From: Rhinopithecus roxellana
Taxonomy: Eukaryota; Chordata; Mammalia; Primates; Cercopithecidae
Direction: 5' to 3'
Length of the DNA: 64,000 nucleotides
NCBI RefSeq assembly: GCF_007565055.1
Contig: NC_044552.1
Coordinates: 149,873,859 to 149,937,858, forward strand
Below, piece by piece: positions 24,472-34,368 of the stretch. A model generated the notes under the pieces. It searched no databases. It saw only the letters and a program-made list of their open reading frames with translations, and was not told the origin of the DNA. Position 1 is the stretch's first letter, and every line of letters starts with the position of its first letter. Both the position numbers and the translations under genes were made by a program.

Positions 24472-24752
24472 TTTTGAGACAGAGTCTAACTGCTGGAGTG
24501 CAGTGGCTTGATCTCAGCTCACTGCAACCTCTCAACCTCCCGAGTTCAGGTGATTCTTGTGCCTCAGCCTCCCAAGTAGCTGTGATACAGGCGTGCGCCA
24601 CCACACCTGGCTAATTTTTGTATTCCTATTTTTAGTAGAGATGGAGTTTCACCATGTTGGCCAGGCTGGTCTTGAACTCCTGGCCTCAAGTGATCTGCCT
24701 GCCTCGGCCTCCCAAAGTGCTGGGACTACAGATGTGAGCCACCTCGCCTGGC
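24472..24752 (-). mobile_element. Alu (AluS-like, antisense)
   Basis: Antisense Alu from TTTTGAGACAGAGTCTAAC to CCACCTCGCCTGGC. It has a small deletion in the first part (CTCTGTCGCCCAGG largely missing). Confidence 0.9.
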
Positions 24753-27700
24753 AGTATTCTCCTGGGTGGACTGGGAGGCTGGAGGGCCAGGGCAGCATTG
24801 ATGTGTCTCATCTTAAAAGGGCATCTGGAGGCAGAATGCTTCATTCCTCTTTCCTTACTCAGGGGACCGCAGTCTTTTTTTTAAGGCCATCAGCTGATTG
24901 GATGAGGCCCACCTACATTACAAGGAAATCTGTTTTTCCGAGTCCACAGACCTACATGTTAATCTCATCGAACTAGACCTTCCCAGAAACATTTTAAATA
25001 ACATTTGACCAAGTATCTAGGCACCATGGCCTAGTTAATTGGATACATAAAATTAACCATCACATATGTTTTACCACAATAAAAAAATCAAATATATTTC
25101 CCTGATATTTTTGAATGATAGTCATCCTAATAAAACTTCTAGTCTGCTCAAGGCGGGAAAACTAAACCAGCTATACAGAGATAAGCAGCTGGTATGGACT
25201 AATTCATACTAAGATGTAAATGACTTTCTGTTCCAGTTCTGGTGATTTGTCTCCCCGACACCCCCAGGGTGGCCGCCTAACTTAGTTTTGTACATCTGGG
25301 CCTTACTCTTCCATCTCTGAATTTTCTCTTCCCAAGGACATTCTCATTTTTAAGAGAAGCCTCTTTACTCCTCAAATAAAATTATCCTAGGAAAATTTTA
25401 GCATAAAATATACTGGGACTGGGAAGCTGATCCAGCACTCCCCAGGAACCCCTCGGGGCCAGCCACTCGATCCACTGCATGGAAGGGTGAGCACGGCCAC
25501 CTTGTCCCTGAGCAAAGGTGCGGCCTCCTCTCACCCTCATAAACGTGTACTGGTCATTCCCAGGCAGCGGGTCGGCTAGCCACCCCACAGATGGGGAAGA
25601 GCTGTCCTCCCTCTCTTTGGAGTATTTATCCCTGGACAGGAGAGCTTGTCTGTGATGAAAGGGTTATCCTAGCTGCTGGATACAGCAACTCCGTATCTCC
25701 AGGGATTCCAGGAGCTTCCCACACGCCATCTGTCGAGGTGGCCTATGAATATTCAGTACCTCACAAAATTCCCAACATTGAAACACACACCTTCGAAATG
25801 CATGGCCTTTCAGGGCCCAAGTCACTGCTTACCATAAATATGCGTAGAGTAGCAGAAAGAAGATGATTTGTTTAAAACTTCAGAATAACTTAAATATCCC
25901 ACTGCTGATAACAGAGACGGAAGACTAGAGAGCTTATCATGGCTAGTCCTTCAAATGTCACAAACAAGCTTTGTTACTTAGAGAGCTTTCACCAGCCTGT
26001 CCTCCAGGCTAGTTCAAATATGTGCCAAATGGCGCTGAGGCTCTGACTTGTGTGTCAGCGCAAGGGGGGCTTAGAAACTTTCCGCTGAAGAAGTCGACGA
26101 CGCTGCAGGGCACAGGCAGTTTACAAAAGACTTTAGCAAATTTCATTTGATCCAGAAGGGGTGGGAGTCATCATCCCCTCCCCACACATGCCTCTTTGTT
26201 TGCTTTTGTTTTTGTTTTAACAGATGAGGGAATTAGGGCTTAGAAGGATGACTTATTTTTCTGGGATTGCATAGGAACCAGTGCCAGCGGAGCCCCACCT
26301 CCCGGCCTCTCGTCCCCGCCACCTCCAAGCTCCTGGAACTCAAAGACTCCTGACAACAAACTTCCCAGCCCATTTATGTTCTGCCCAACGTGCTCCATCT
26401 GAGACCTCTTTGCTATCTGAGATCTCTTTGCAATCTGAGACCTCTTTGCTATTTTCCTTTGTTTGATTCCATGCAACACAGATGTTGAGGGCCTGCTGTG
26501 GGTGGCCCAGGCATGGTGATAATTTATGCAATCATGTTAAGGAGGACGAATTGCCTCCTGCGGTTCCAGCTCTTGGCTTTAGGAGGTGCTCAGGAGATGC
26601 GTGGAAACTCATTCAGGAAGGTCATGGTCCCGCACGTGCGTGGCCAGTGTGGGCGCCGTGGTGGTGGAGAAACGTGCGCGAATGCTACAGGCAGGTGGTT
26701 CTGGAAGCTGACTCAGTGGCCATCCCTCTCATGACCTGTCCTGAAGGACAGGCAGTGTCCCCGCCCCCTGCGAGAAGGGGTTTGCGGAACTGAGTAACCG
26801 AGTTACAACCACAATCCTAAGAGCCCTTGTCTGCCCAGGTTTTCCTACTCTAATTGGCTTGGTCAGTCACCACGGGAGGGAGCTGGGCCCCAGGGGCCCA
26901 TGCTTGGCCTTCCCTCCTACTTGGATCCCAGTTCCCTGACGGCAGGTTCAGAATACCTGTGGCTGAGAGACAGGGCAGCTGTGCTCAGACTGCGTTTGTG
27001 AGGGGTGTGGCCCGAGGTCTTAGGCTGGGGCTGATCCTGTGGCCCACCCCTCCTGCCTCCACCCAGGAGTAAAGGGGGCGGGGACCAGACCCACGTGAGC
27101 TCGGATTTCTCCACACCTGCAGGGTCTCACCTGGGGCTTGGGCCAAACCCAGAAGGTGCCATTCCGCTGTGCCCAAGAGTGGGACTGACCTGCCGCTTCA
27201 GACGCAGGCTCTGCATGGCCAAAGGCCAGGGGCACAGCTTAGGATGGTCATGAGGTGGCAGAAATCCCTGGCCTTCCCGCTTCCTGGAGAAGTCCTGCAG
27301 GGTCACGCAATAGCTCCTTGGGTTCCCCTGGGTTCCTGTATTTGCTTCTCCCCACTCAGAGAGCTGCTTTCTCAAAGACTTTGTCTCTTCAGCCAATTCC
27401 AGAACAGGGTCACAGGTCGCCCACGCGACAGTCAGCAAGCTGTGAGCACTTCAGTCTTGTTCTCTCTTTCTCTGCATCCTGCTGGTACCTGCGCAGATGA
27501 AGCACCGAAGCATGCAGCTCACCTTCCTCCCCGCCTCCCCCGCTGCCAGCCCCCACCACATCTCACAGGCCCTGCCTCTCTGCCGCTGGGCAAGACAGGA
27601 TGCGGAGCTGGCACGGCGCAAGTGTTCCCACCGCCTGCACCCCAGGGGACATGTTAATCCCTTTCAACACCTTCCTTCTACTTAACGACTTGTAAACTGC

Positions 27701-28330
27701 TTACATTTGGGCATGTTTCACTTTTCTTTCCCTCCCCTTGTCCTTTGCCACAACAGGAAGAAATGGCTCCCATAGGCCTCCCTTGGTGCTGTGTTCCTGC
27801 AAAGGGGAGCTCTGTCTTCTGCGGGCAGGCAGCACTTTCCTGCCTGAAAACCATGCTATCTTAAAGCAGGCTTCCTGAAAAGATGGTGTGGAGATCCTGA
27901 TATTTCCAGCAAGAAGAAAAATGTCACCTGGAGAGGTTTCACTGTAGGGAATTAGGATCACAAGACTAAGGACTTGGCTGCTGACTCAGAGTCACACCAA
28001 GACCCTAGACTCCTAGGACCACAGCCTTACACTGCTGTCTCCACTGTGCTGTCTGGCAGGGTGGCAAGGACAGAGGCGTCCCTAAGGCAGGCCGTGCTCA
28101 CATTCCCCTGTCCTCCGTGGGCCCCCATGCTACACTCTCCAACCCAGGGCTGGCTTTTACTGCTGCCCCCAACTCACACATCTACCCCAGAGCCTCTTCC
28201 AGGCATGAAGCCAGGGACCTGCAGCTGCTGTGCCCGGGGCATCCCCATGGCAGGTGTGGATGCTTTGTGCAGGATTCAGGGGCCATGTCCAGCCCCCACA
28301 ATGGCCTTAGGATTTCCTCCAAGTAGAGTA
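24753..28330. other. intergenic sequence left of the composite insertion
   Basis: Mostly unique DNA. A MIR-like fragment lies at about 26150-26290 (ACAGATGAGGGAATTAGGGCTTAG). A short 18-bp triplicate sits at 26397-26450. No gene is supported. Confidence 0.5.
26397..26453. repeat. 18-bp tandem repeat, three copies
   Basis: TCTGAGACCTCTTTGCTA-type unit repeated three times with two substitutions. Confidence 0.9.
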
Positions 28331-28351
28331 GAAAAGGGAGGTGAGGAAGAC
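28331..28351 (+). repeat. left target-site duplication of the composite retro-insertion
   Basis: GAAAAGGGAGGTGAGGAAGAC here matches the sequence at 33329-33348 (same except one missing G). The run starts with an A-rich L1-endonuclease-like site (G/AAAA). The right copy directly follows an A-rich tail. Confidence 0.8.
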
Positions 28352-28389
28352 GGCGGCCGGTGCAGGGAGCTGGTGCTTGCGCAGGTTGT

Positions 28390-29146
28390 TGAGATGCAGC
28401 CCCCCAGACCTTCTCTGTGCTGACTGGAAACCGCAAATGGCTCAGGCACAACGGTTTAACCATTTCTAGCAATGTCAGTGACGCTATGATAGACCATGAG
28501 ATGAAAGGACAGATGGCCATCCTGGTGGCTATTGACAGATGAGAACACTGCAAGTGTGGTATCTTGGTGTGGGGTGCCCCATCCTATGTAGCTGCTGATG
28601 CCGGCTATCACAGATGCTGTCAAGCAGGAGACCACCCTGGCTGTGCACATGCTTCAAAGCATGGGTGTGGATGTGGTTTTGAGCACGGGGGACAACCGGA
28701 AGACAGCCAGAGCCATTGCCACCCAGGTTGGGATCAACAAAGTCTTTGCAATGGTGCTGCCTTCGCACAAGGTGGCTGAGGTCCAGGAGCTCCAGAACAA
28801 AGGGAAGAAAGTCACTATGGTGGGGGATGATGGGGTCAATGACTCCCCGGCCTTGGCCTAGGCAGACATGGGCGTTGCCACTGGCACCAGCACGGATGTG
28901 GCCATCGAGGCAGCCGACATCGTCCTCAACAGAAATGACTGGCCAGACGTGGTAGCTGGCATTCATCTTTCCAAGAGGACCGTCCGGAGTATACGCATCA
29001 GCCTGGTCTGGCACTGATTTATAAGCTGGCTGGGATACCCATCGCGATGTCGTGGCTGGCATTCATCTTTCCAAGAGGACCGTCCAGAGGATATGCATCA
29101 GCCTGGTCTGGCGCTGATTTACAAGCTGGCTGGGATACCCATCATG
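28390..29146 (+). pseudogene. ATP7B: ATP7B processed fragment (ATP hinge / P-domain), disabled
   Basis: The translation matches the copper-transporting P-type ATPase ATP7B. An N-terminal piece at 28393-28539 contains QTFSVLTGNRKWLR and HEMKGQMAILVAID, then meets TGA at 28540. After a frameshift and a non-matching spacer of about 50 bp it resumes at about 28598 with TDAVKQE, the TGDNRKTARAIATQVGINKV motif, VLPSHKV and VNDSPAL, and stops at TAG 28859 where the parent has Gln. ATP7A differs at these positions. Exon junctions known from ATP7B (after ATQ) are joined without an intron, so the copy came from RNA. The GDGVND magnesium motif has an extra Asp codon (GDDGVND). The 3' end carries a 100-bp tandem duplication and ends at the parent's exon border, followed by GTAG as if an intron were retained. 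Non-functional. Confidence 0.9.
28956..29146 (+). repeat. 100-bp tandem duplication inside the ATP7B fragment
   Basis: CTGGCATTCATCTTTCCAAG begins at 28956 and again at 29056. The copies agree over about 85-90 bases with a few substitutions (TATACGCATC versus GATATGCATC). The parent has one copy, so the duplication occurred after or during formation of the pseudogene. Confidence 0.9.
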
Positions 29147-29900
29147 GCAGGTAGTTGGTTCCTCTCCTGAAGAAGTGAGCTTTCCGGATGAGTTGAAGAT
29201 ATGTGCGTGCACGGAAGATGACAGCTCACTGCAGGGCAAGGCATCATCCGTGTTGAAGGAGTGCCAGTGTTTGGGAAATGGACACAGAGCAGGTACATTT
29301 GATAGAGAGGTAAGAGGATCACTGTCTACGTGCCAGCACTGTTCTAAGTGCCCTGGATCTTCTGGGAATGAGGTTAGCATTTTTCAGTTGTACATGGGAT
29401 GGTTGAGGATTATGCTAGGCAGAGGTGAGCCCTTTCATGGAAGGAGTTAATCTAAAAACCATAATCCGTCTCATTTGGGAGGAGCTAAATAAATATATCT
29501 TCAATGAAGCAAAGGTCAATCGAAAAACTTATATTTTAGCTATAAAAATACCTACCAGAATTTACCATGGGGCATAATTTTAGTCAAGCACCCAAATTGA
29601 TTATTTCAGACCACAGATACTGAAACACCAACAGGATAAGGTGGCAGGTATCTCAGTTAGCTACTGCTGCGTAACAAATGACCCCAAGGCTTAGTGACTC
29701 AAGACCATGATTTGTTATTCTTTATCATTCTGTCAGCTGGGAGGTTCTTCTGCTGGCCTCATGCACAGGGCTACATTTAGCTAGGGTGTCAGCTTGTGGA
29801 TGGGCATACCTGGGATGCTGGGTCACCTGAGCCTTTCTCCCCATGTGGTATTGTTTTAAAATACAGGTTTTAGTGCTGCCTTAGGATGTAAAGTGTAACG
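29147..29900 (+). other. non-exonic spacer between ATP7B and CTAGE parts
   Basis: It starts with GTAG directly at the ATP7B exon border, as a retained intron would. A MIR-like piece (about 29305-29350, GTGCCAGCACTGTTCTAAG) and an interspersed-repeat-like segment (about 29650-29850, GCTACTGCTGCGTAACAAA) lie inside. I see no open frame of interest. Confidence 0.5.
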
Positions 29901-30096
29901 AGGGGGCCGGGGTGGGCCGCATGGGCCTGCAAGGCCTGTGGGTGCCTGCGTCCCCAGCTCCCCCCGCAGCTGGCTCCGCAGTGGTCCGCTCCACTTGCCA
30001 GGTGGGGATCCGGGTTCCAGATGGAATGCTGTGCGTTCTCCACCGTTTGTTGTGGCTGCGGTTACTGCAGCAACCGTCAGAGCAGCCTTGGCGCTG
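29900..30096 (+). other. GC-rich 5' leader of the CTAGE retrocopy
   Basis: CpG-rich sequence running straight into the first 52-bp unit. It presumably derives from the parental MIA2/CTAGE5 short-transcript 5' UTR. An upstream ATG at 30021 is in the same frame as the CTAGE N-terminal codons of the first repeat unit. Confidence 0.55.
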
Positions 30097-30564
30097 CGGA
30101 GGAGCCAGGGGCTACCCCTCAGCGGTACCCGGGACTGATCCTGGAGTGCGGAGGCACGAGGGGCTACCCCTCAGCGGTACCTGGGACTGATCCTGGAGTG
30201 CGGAGGCACCAGGGGCTACCCCTCAGCGGTACCTGGGACTGATCCTGGAGTGCGGAGGAGCCAGGGGCTACCCCTCAGCGGTACCTGGGACTGATCCTGG
30301 AGTGCGGAGGAGCCAGGGGCTACCCCTCAGCGGTACCTGGGACTGATCCTGGAGTGCGGAGGAACGAGGGGCTACCCCTCAGCGGTACCTGGGACTGATC
30401 CTGGAGTGCGGAGGAACGAGGGGCTACCCCTCAGTGGTACCTGGGACTGATCCTGGAGTGTGGAGGCGCCAGGGGCTACCCCTCAGCGGTACTTGGGGCT
30501 AATCCTGGAGTATGGAGGAGCCAGGGGCTACCCCTCAGCCGTACCTGGGACTGATCCTGGAGTT
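30097..30564 (+). repeat. 52-bp VNTR made of the CTAGE start region, nine copies
   Basis: Nine units, each beginning YGGAGG and containing GGGCTACCCCTCAGCGGTAC, start at 30097 and then every 52 bp to 30513. Units 4 and 5 are identical and most others differ by one to three bases, so expansion was recent. The last unit encodes the first codons of the open CTAGE frame (EEPGATPQPYLGLILE). Earlier units encode the same peptide with Arg for the second Pro, in rotating frames because 52 is not a multiple of three. Only at the last unit does GTGCGG become GTATGG, giving the ATG at 30512. Confidence 0.97.
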
Positions 30565-32839
30565 GCCACACAGGGTTGTGGCAGCACTGACTGAAGATAT
30601 GAGAACAGATTCTCATCCTTATGGTTTTCCATGGGAATTGGTGATACATGCAGCTGTTGTTGGATTTTTTGCTGTTCTCCTTTTTCTGTGGAGAACTTTT
30701 AGATCGGTTAGGAGACGGCTTTATGTGAGAAGAGAGAAAAAACTTGCTGTGGCGCTTTCTGGACTAATTGCAGAAAAATGTAAACTACTTGAAAAATTTA
30801 GCCTTGTTGAAAAAGAGTATGAAGACTATGAAGTAGAGTCATCTTTAGAGGATGCCAGCTTTGAGAAGGCGGCAGCAGAAGCACGAAGTTTGGAGGCAAC
30901 CTGTGAAAAGCTGAACAGGGCAAATTCTGAGCTTGAGCATGAAATACTCTGTCTAGAAAAAGAGTTAAAAGAAGAGAAATCTAAACATTCTGAACGAGAT
31001 GAATTGATGGCGGATATTTCCAAAAGCATACAGTCGCTGGAATATGAGTCAAAATCCCTCAAATCACAAGTAGCTGAAGCCAAAATGACCTTCACGACAT
31101 GTCAAATGAACAAAGAACGACTGAAGATAGCAACAGAAGATGCTTTGAATGAAAATTCTCAACTTCAACAAAGCCAGAAACAGCTTTTGCAAGAAGCTGA
31201 AGTATGGAAAGAACAAGTGAGTGAACTTAATAAACAGAAAATAACATTTGAAGACTTCAAAGTACATGCAGAACAAGTTCTAAATGACAAAGCAAATCAC
31301 ATCAAGACTCTGACTGAACGCTTGCTAAAGATGAAAGATTGGGCTGGGAGGCTTGGAGAAGACAGAACGGATGATGATAACTTAGAAGTGAACAGTGAAT
31401 CGGAAGATGGTGCTCACTCAGATGATCCTTCAAAAGGAGCTTTGAAGATGCTGATTCATGCTACTAAGTTAAATGCTTCTTTAAAAACCTTAGAAGGAGA
31501 AAGAAACCAAATTTATATTCAGTTATCTGAAGTTGATAAAACAAAGGAAGAGCTTACAGAGCATATTAAACATCTTCAGACTGAACAAGCATCTTTGCAG
31601 TCAGAAAACACACATTTTGAAAGTGAGAATCAGAGGCTTCAACAGCATCTTAAAGTAATGACTGAATTATATCAAGAAAACGAAAAGAGCCTCTACAGGA
31701 AATTGACAGTAGAGGAAAATTACCGGTTAGAGAAAGAAGAGAAACTTTCTAAAGTAGACGAAATGATCAGCCATGCCACTAAAGAGCTGGAGACCTATAG
31801 ACAGCGAGCCAAAGATCTTAAAGAATTTGAGAAAACTATTCATTTTTATCAAAGGAAGGCTATTTCTTATGAGGAAAAAGCACGTCATAATTGGTTGGCA
31901 GCTCGGGCTGCTGAAAGAAACTTCAACTATTTAAGGAAAGTAAATGCCCACAACAGACAAAAATTAGCTGAAACAGAGTATAAAATAAAGCTTCTAGAAG
32001 AGGATCCGTATGCACTTGATGTGCCAAATACGGCATTTGGCAGACAGCGTTCCCCATATGGTCCCTCACCATTGGGTCGGCCTTTACCTGAAACGAGAGC
32101 TTTTCTCTATCCTCCAACTCTGTGGGAGGGTCCACTGAGACCCTCACCTCTGCCTCCAGGGGAAGAAAGAAGAGGTTCAAGAGGCCCGGGGAATCCTCTG
32201 GACCATGAGATTGCCAATGAAAGAGGAGAATCAAGCTGTGAGAGGTTCACCCATCCTCACAGGGCTCCTTCTGACACTGGGCCCCTGCCATCTCCGTGGG
32301 AACGGGACCGTAGGATGATGTTTCCTCCACCAGGACAATCACATCCTGGTTCAGCTCTTCCTCCCCGAAGGGAAGACAGATTTTATTCTAACTCTGCTGG
32401 ACGCCCTGGACCAGCAGAACTCAGAAGTATGAATATGCCTTCTTTGGATAAAATGGATGCGTCAATGCCTTCAGAAATGGAATCCAGTAGAAATGATACC
32501 AAAGATGATCCTGGGAATTTAAATGTGCCTGATTCATCTCTGCCCACTGAAAAAGAAGCAACTGGCCCTGGCTTTATTCCTCCACCTCTTGCTCCAATCA
32601 GAGGTCCATTGTTTCCAGTGGATGTGAGGGGCCCGTTCATGAGAAGAGGGCCTCCTTTCCCCCCACCTCCTCCAGGAACCAGGTTTGGGGCTTCTCAAGC
32701 TTATTTTCCACCAAGGTATTTCCCAGGTCCACGACATGCTCCATTTGCAATGAGAAACGTCTATCCACCGAGGGGCTTTCCTTCTCACCTTCCCCCAAGA
32801 CCTGGATTTTTCCCTCCACCCCCACATTCTGAAGGTTGA
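30512..32839 (+). CDS. CTAGE: CTAGE-family retrogene, 775-codon open frame (MIA2/CTAGE5 derived)
   Basis: Intron-less frame of 775 codons close to the human CTAGE proteins (about 777 residues). It keeps the family architecture: N-terminal EEPGATPQPYLGLILE, one membrane segment at about residues 43-62 (VIHAAVVGFFAVLLFLW), a basic RSVRRRLYVRREKK stretch, long coiled coil at about 70-510, and a Pro-rich tail at about 525-775 (PPFPPPPPGTRFG). In MIA2/CTAGE5 the membrane segment anchors the protein at ER exit sites and the Pro-rich tail binds SEC23 for export of large cargo. The frame is intact, but an AGA-to-TGA type change ends it at 32837. The old frame continues 25 codons to TGA at 32915-32917 (ending PEPQRET). 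One Glu and one Arg codon of the parental N terminus are also missing. Whether it is expressed is unknown. The start ATG exists only in the last VNTR unit. Confidence 0.85.
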   Translation: MEEPGATPQPYLGLILELPHRVVAALTEDMRTDSHPYGFPWELVIHAAVVGFFAVLLFLWRTFRSVRRRLYVRREKKLAVALSGLIAEKCKLLEKFSLVEKEYEDYEVESSLEDASFEKAAAEARSLEATCEKLNRANSELEHEILCLEKELKEEKSKHSERDELMADISKSIQSLEYESKSLKSQVAEAKMTFTTCQMNKERLKIATEDALNENSQLQQSQKQLLQEAEVWKEQVSELNKQKITFEDFKVHAEQVLNDKANHIKTLTERLLKMKDWAGRLGEDRTDDDNLEVNSESEDGAHSDDPSKGALKMLIHATKLNASLKTLEGERNQIYIQLSEVDKTKEELTEHIKHLQTEQASLQSENTHFESENQRLQQHLKVMTELYQENEKSLYRKLTVEENYRLEKEEKLSKVDEMISHATKELETYRQRAKDLKEFEKTIHFYQRKAISYEEKARHNWLAARAAERNFNYLRKVNAHNRQKLAETEYKIKLLEEDPYALDVPNTAFGRQRSPYGPSPLGRPLPETRAFLYPPTLWEGPLRPSPLPPGEERRGSRGPGNPLDHEIANERGESSCERFTHPHRAPSDTGPLPSPWERDRRMMFPPPGQSHPGSALPPRREDRFYSNSAGRPGPAELRSMNMPSLDKMDASMPSEMESSRNDTKDDPGNLNVPDSSLPTEKEATGPGFIPPPLAPIRGPLFPVDVRGPFMRRGPPFPPPPPGTRFGASQAYFPPRYFPGPRHAPFAMRNVYPPRGFPSHLPPRPGFFPPPPHSEG

Positions 32840-33330
32840 AGTGAGTTCCCTTCAGGGCTGAGTCTGCCTTCAAATGAGCCTGCTACTGAACATCCAGAAC
32901 CACAGCGAGAAACCTGACAATAGTTTTGCTCTCTTCAAAAGTCATTTTGACTGACCTCATTTTCAGTTTTAAGTAACTGCTGTTACTTAAGTGATTACAC
33001 TTCTGCTCAAATTGAAACTTAATGGAATTATAATTCTCAGGATAGTATTTTGTAAATAAGGATGATTTAAATATGAATCTTATGAATAAATTGTTTTCAT
33101 TTTATTTTATTCTAGATAGTGTAATTATTTTAATTTGACTAATCCACTATTACATAAAAATAGTGGGAGTTTTATATATGTAATCTTGCAGGTGGGGAGG
33201 CTTTAAATTCTAAAGGCCTTGTCTTTATGCCAAGAACTGTATTTACTGTGACTGTAGACAAATGTGTAAGTAACTTTATACTTAATTAAATAAATTTTAG
33301 TTGATTTAATAAATAAAAAAGAAAGAAAGA
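32840..33330 (+). other. 3' UTR remnant and A-rich tail of the CTAGE retrocopy
   Basis: It contains the lost C-terminal codons (32840-32917), an AT-rich 3' UTR, poly(A) signals (AATAAA at about 33289 and again near 33309) and the decayed tail AATAAAAAAGAAAGAAAG joining the right target-site duplication. Confidence 0.8.
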
Positions 33331-33348
33331 AAAGGGAGGTGAGAAGAC
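33329..33348 (+). repeat. right target-site duplication of the composite retro-insertion
   Basis: GAAAAGGGAGGTGAGAAGAC matches 28331-28351 with one base missing. After it the sequence (ACAGGCCAAGC) should be the old genomic flank. Confidence 0.8.
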
Positions 33349-34368
33349 ACAGGCCAAGCACCCTGTGGACTTAGGTGCTGGGCGCATGGCGTGCTCATGC
33401 TCAGGGCTGGGGTCACTGTCTCATTCTTGTGCCTGGGGTTGAAGCACACAGCAAGGACAGACCCAGACACCAGGCATTGAGTCAGTTCATGGGAGGGGCC
33501 GACCGTGCCGAGCTCAGGCTGTGCTGAAGGTCCCCAGAGTCCCGGGCCCTTCTGTCCGCGGCCTCATCAGTGTGAGCTCTTGGCTTCCGTTCCCACACAA
33601 GCATAGATACCGACAGCAGCGTTGTGTGGGATCCCGGAAAACGGGCCAAGCTTGCGGATCTGTAGGTGAAGACTCACCAAATTCTGAGTTGTTGCAGCTT
33701 AGAATAGAATGCAGACATCAGGATAATCGTTTGGATCTCTCAACAAGAAAGGGATTTTATAAGATGGCAAATACTATAAAATGTGTTAAAGAGCAGAGTA
33801 AAAAGGCTGAATAGAGAATAGGAGATTGAGATTAGAGAAGAACGGGGAATAGCAGTTATAGGAGGCTCCAGTCATATACAAATGCGAGCACGTGAGAAGC
33901 CGTCATAACTTGGTTCTTTTAATCACCGAGGGGAAGTGTTTTTTGTCCACTTTTCCTATCAAGTTTTCATACCACTTTTATAACCGAACAGCGTTTTCCA
34001 GTAATGGAAGGAAACATTTCCCACGCCAGTCCCAGGCAGTGGCGTCTTGCGTGGTTAATCTTGAGTGGGGTGGCTTGGCTGGATCCCGGTTTTAGGCTGA
34101 CGTTCTGCATGAATCCAGATGACCTCCTGGCTCCTGGCAGTCTGGCCTGCTCGGTGTGGATTGGGGGTGTTATTTCTTGGCCCGCGGAAGGATGTGATAA
34201 TGCCGAGGTGTCTGCACGAGCGGAGGCAGAGGGCATGCTCCATAAACGGTCACTATGGTCATGAACACGATCAGGGGCTGGGGTTGCTGGCAGCATTAGC
34301 TGCATGGGTGTACTCCTTATCTGAGGTGCATCGTTTTTTTGTTAAGTTAAAATATATTGTCTTTGTAT
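33349..34368. other. intergenic sequence, no gene seen
   Basis: Unique DNA. Frames up to 112 codons are unrecognised. Confidence 0.5.

Larger units (their letters stand above)
28352..33330 (+). mobile_element. composite retroposed insertion: ATP7B exons + intervening DNA + CTAGE retrocopy
   Basis: A ~4.98-kb block lies between the two copies of a ~20-bp direct repeat and ends in an A-rich tail (about 33306-33330: AATAAAAAAGAAAGAAAG). Inside, in the same orientation, are intron-less ATP7B exon sequence (about 28390-29146), about 750 bp of non-exonic DNA with an apparent MIR-like piece, and a CTAGE-family retrocopy with its GC-rich 5' leader (about 29900 on). No second A-tail or second duplication is seen between the two parts, which argues for one insertion event. 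I infer that a chimeric, partly spliced transcript was reverse-transcribed by L1 machinery. Two nested events with loss of the inner boundary remain possible. Confidence 0.6.

Noticed and set aside
28390..29146. Possibility that the P-type ATPase fragment derives from ATP7A
   Set aside because: Residues at distinguishing positions (LQSMGVDVV, RKTARAIATQVGINKV, ELQNKGKK) match ATP7B and not ATP7A.
30097..30564. Possibility that the 52-bp array is an SVA-type VNTR
   Set aside because: The unit encodes the CTAGE N terminus and is contiguous with that frame. There is no hexamer repeat, Alu-like region or SINE-R part around it.
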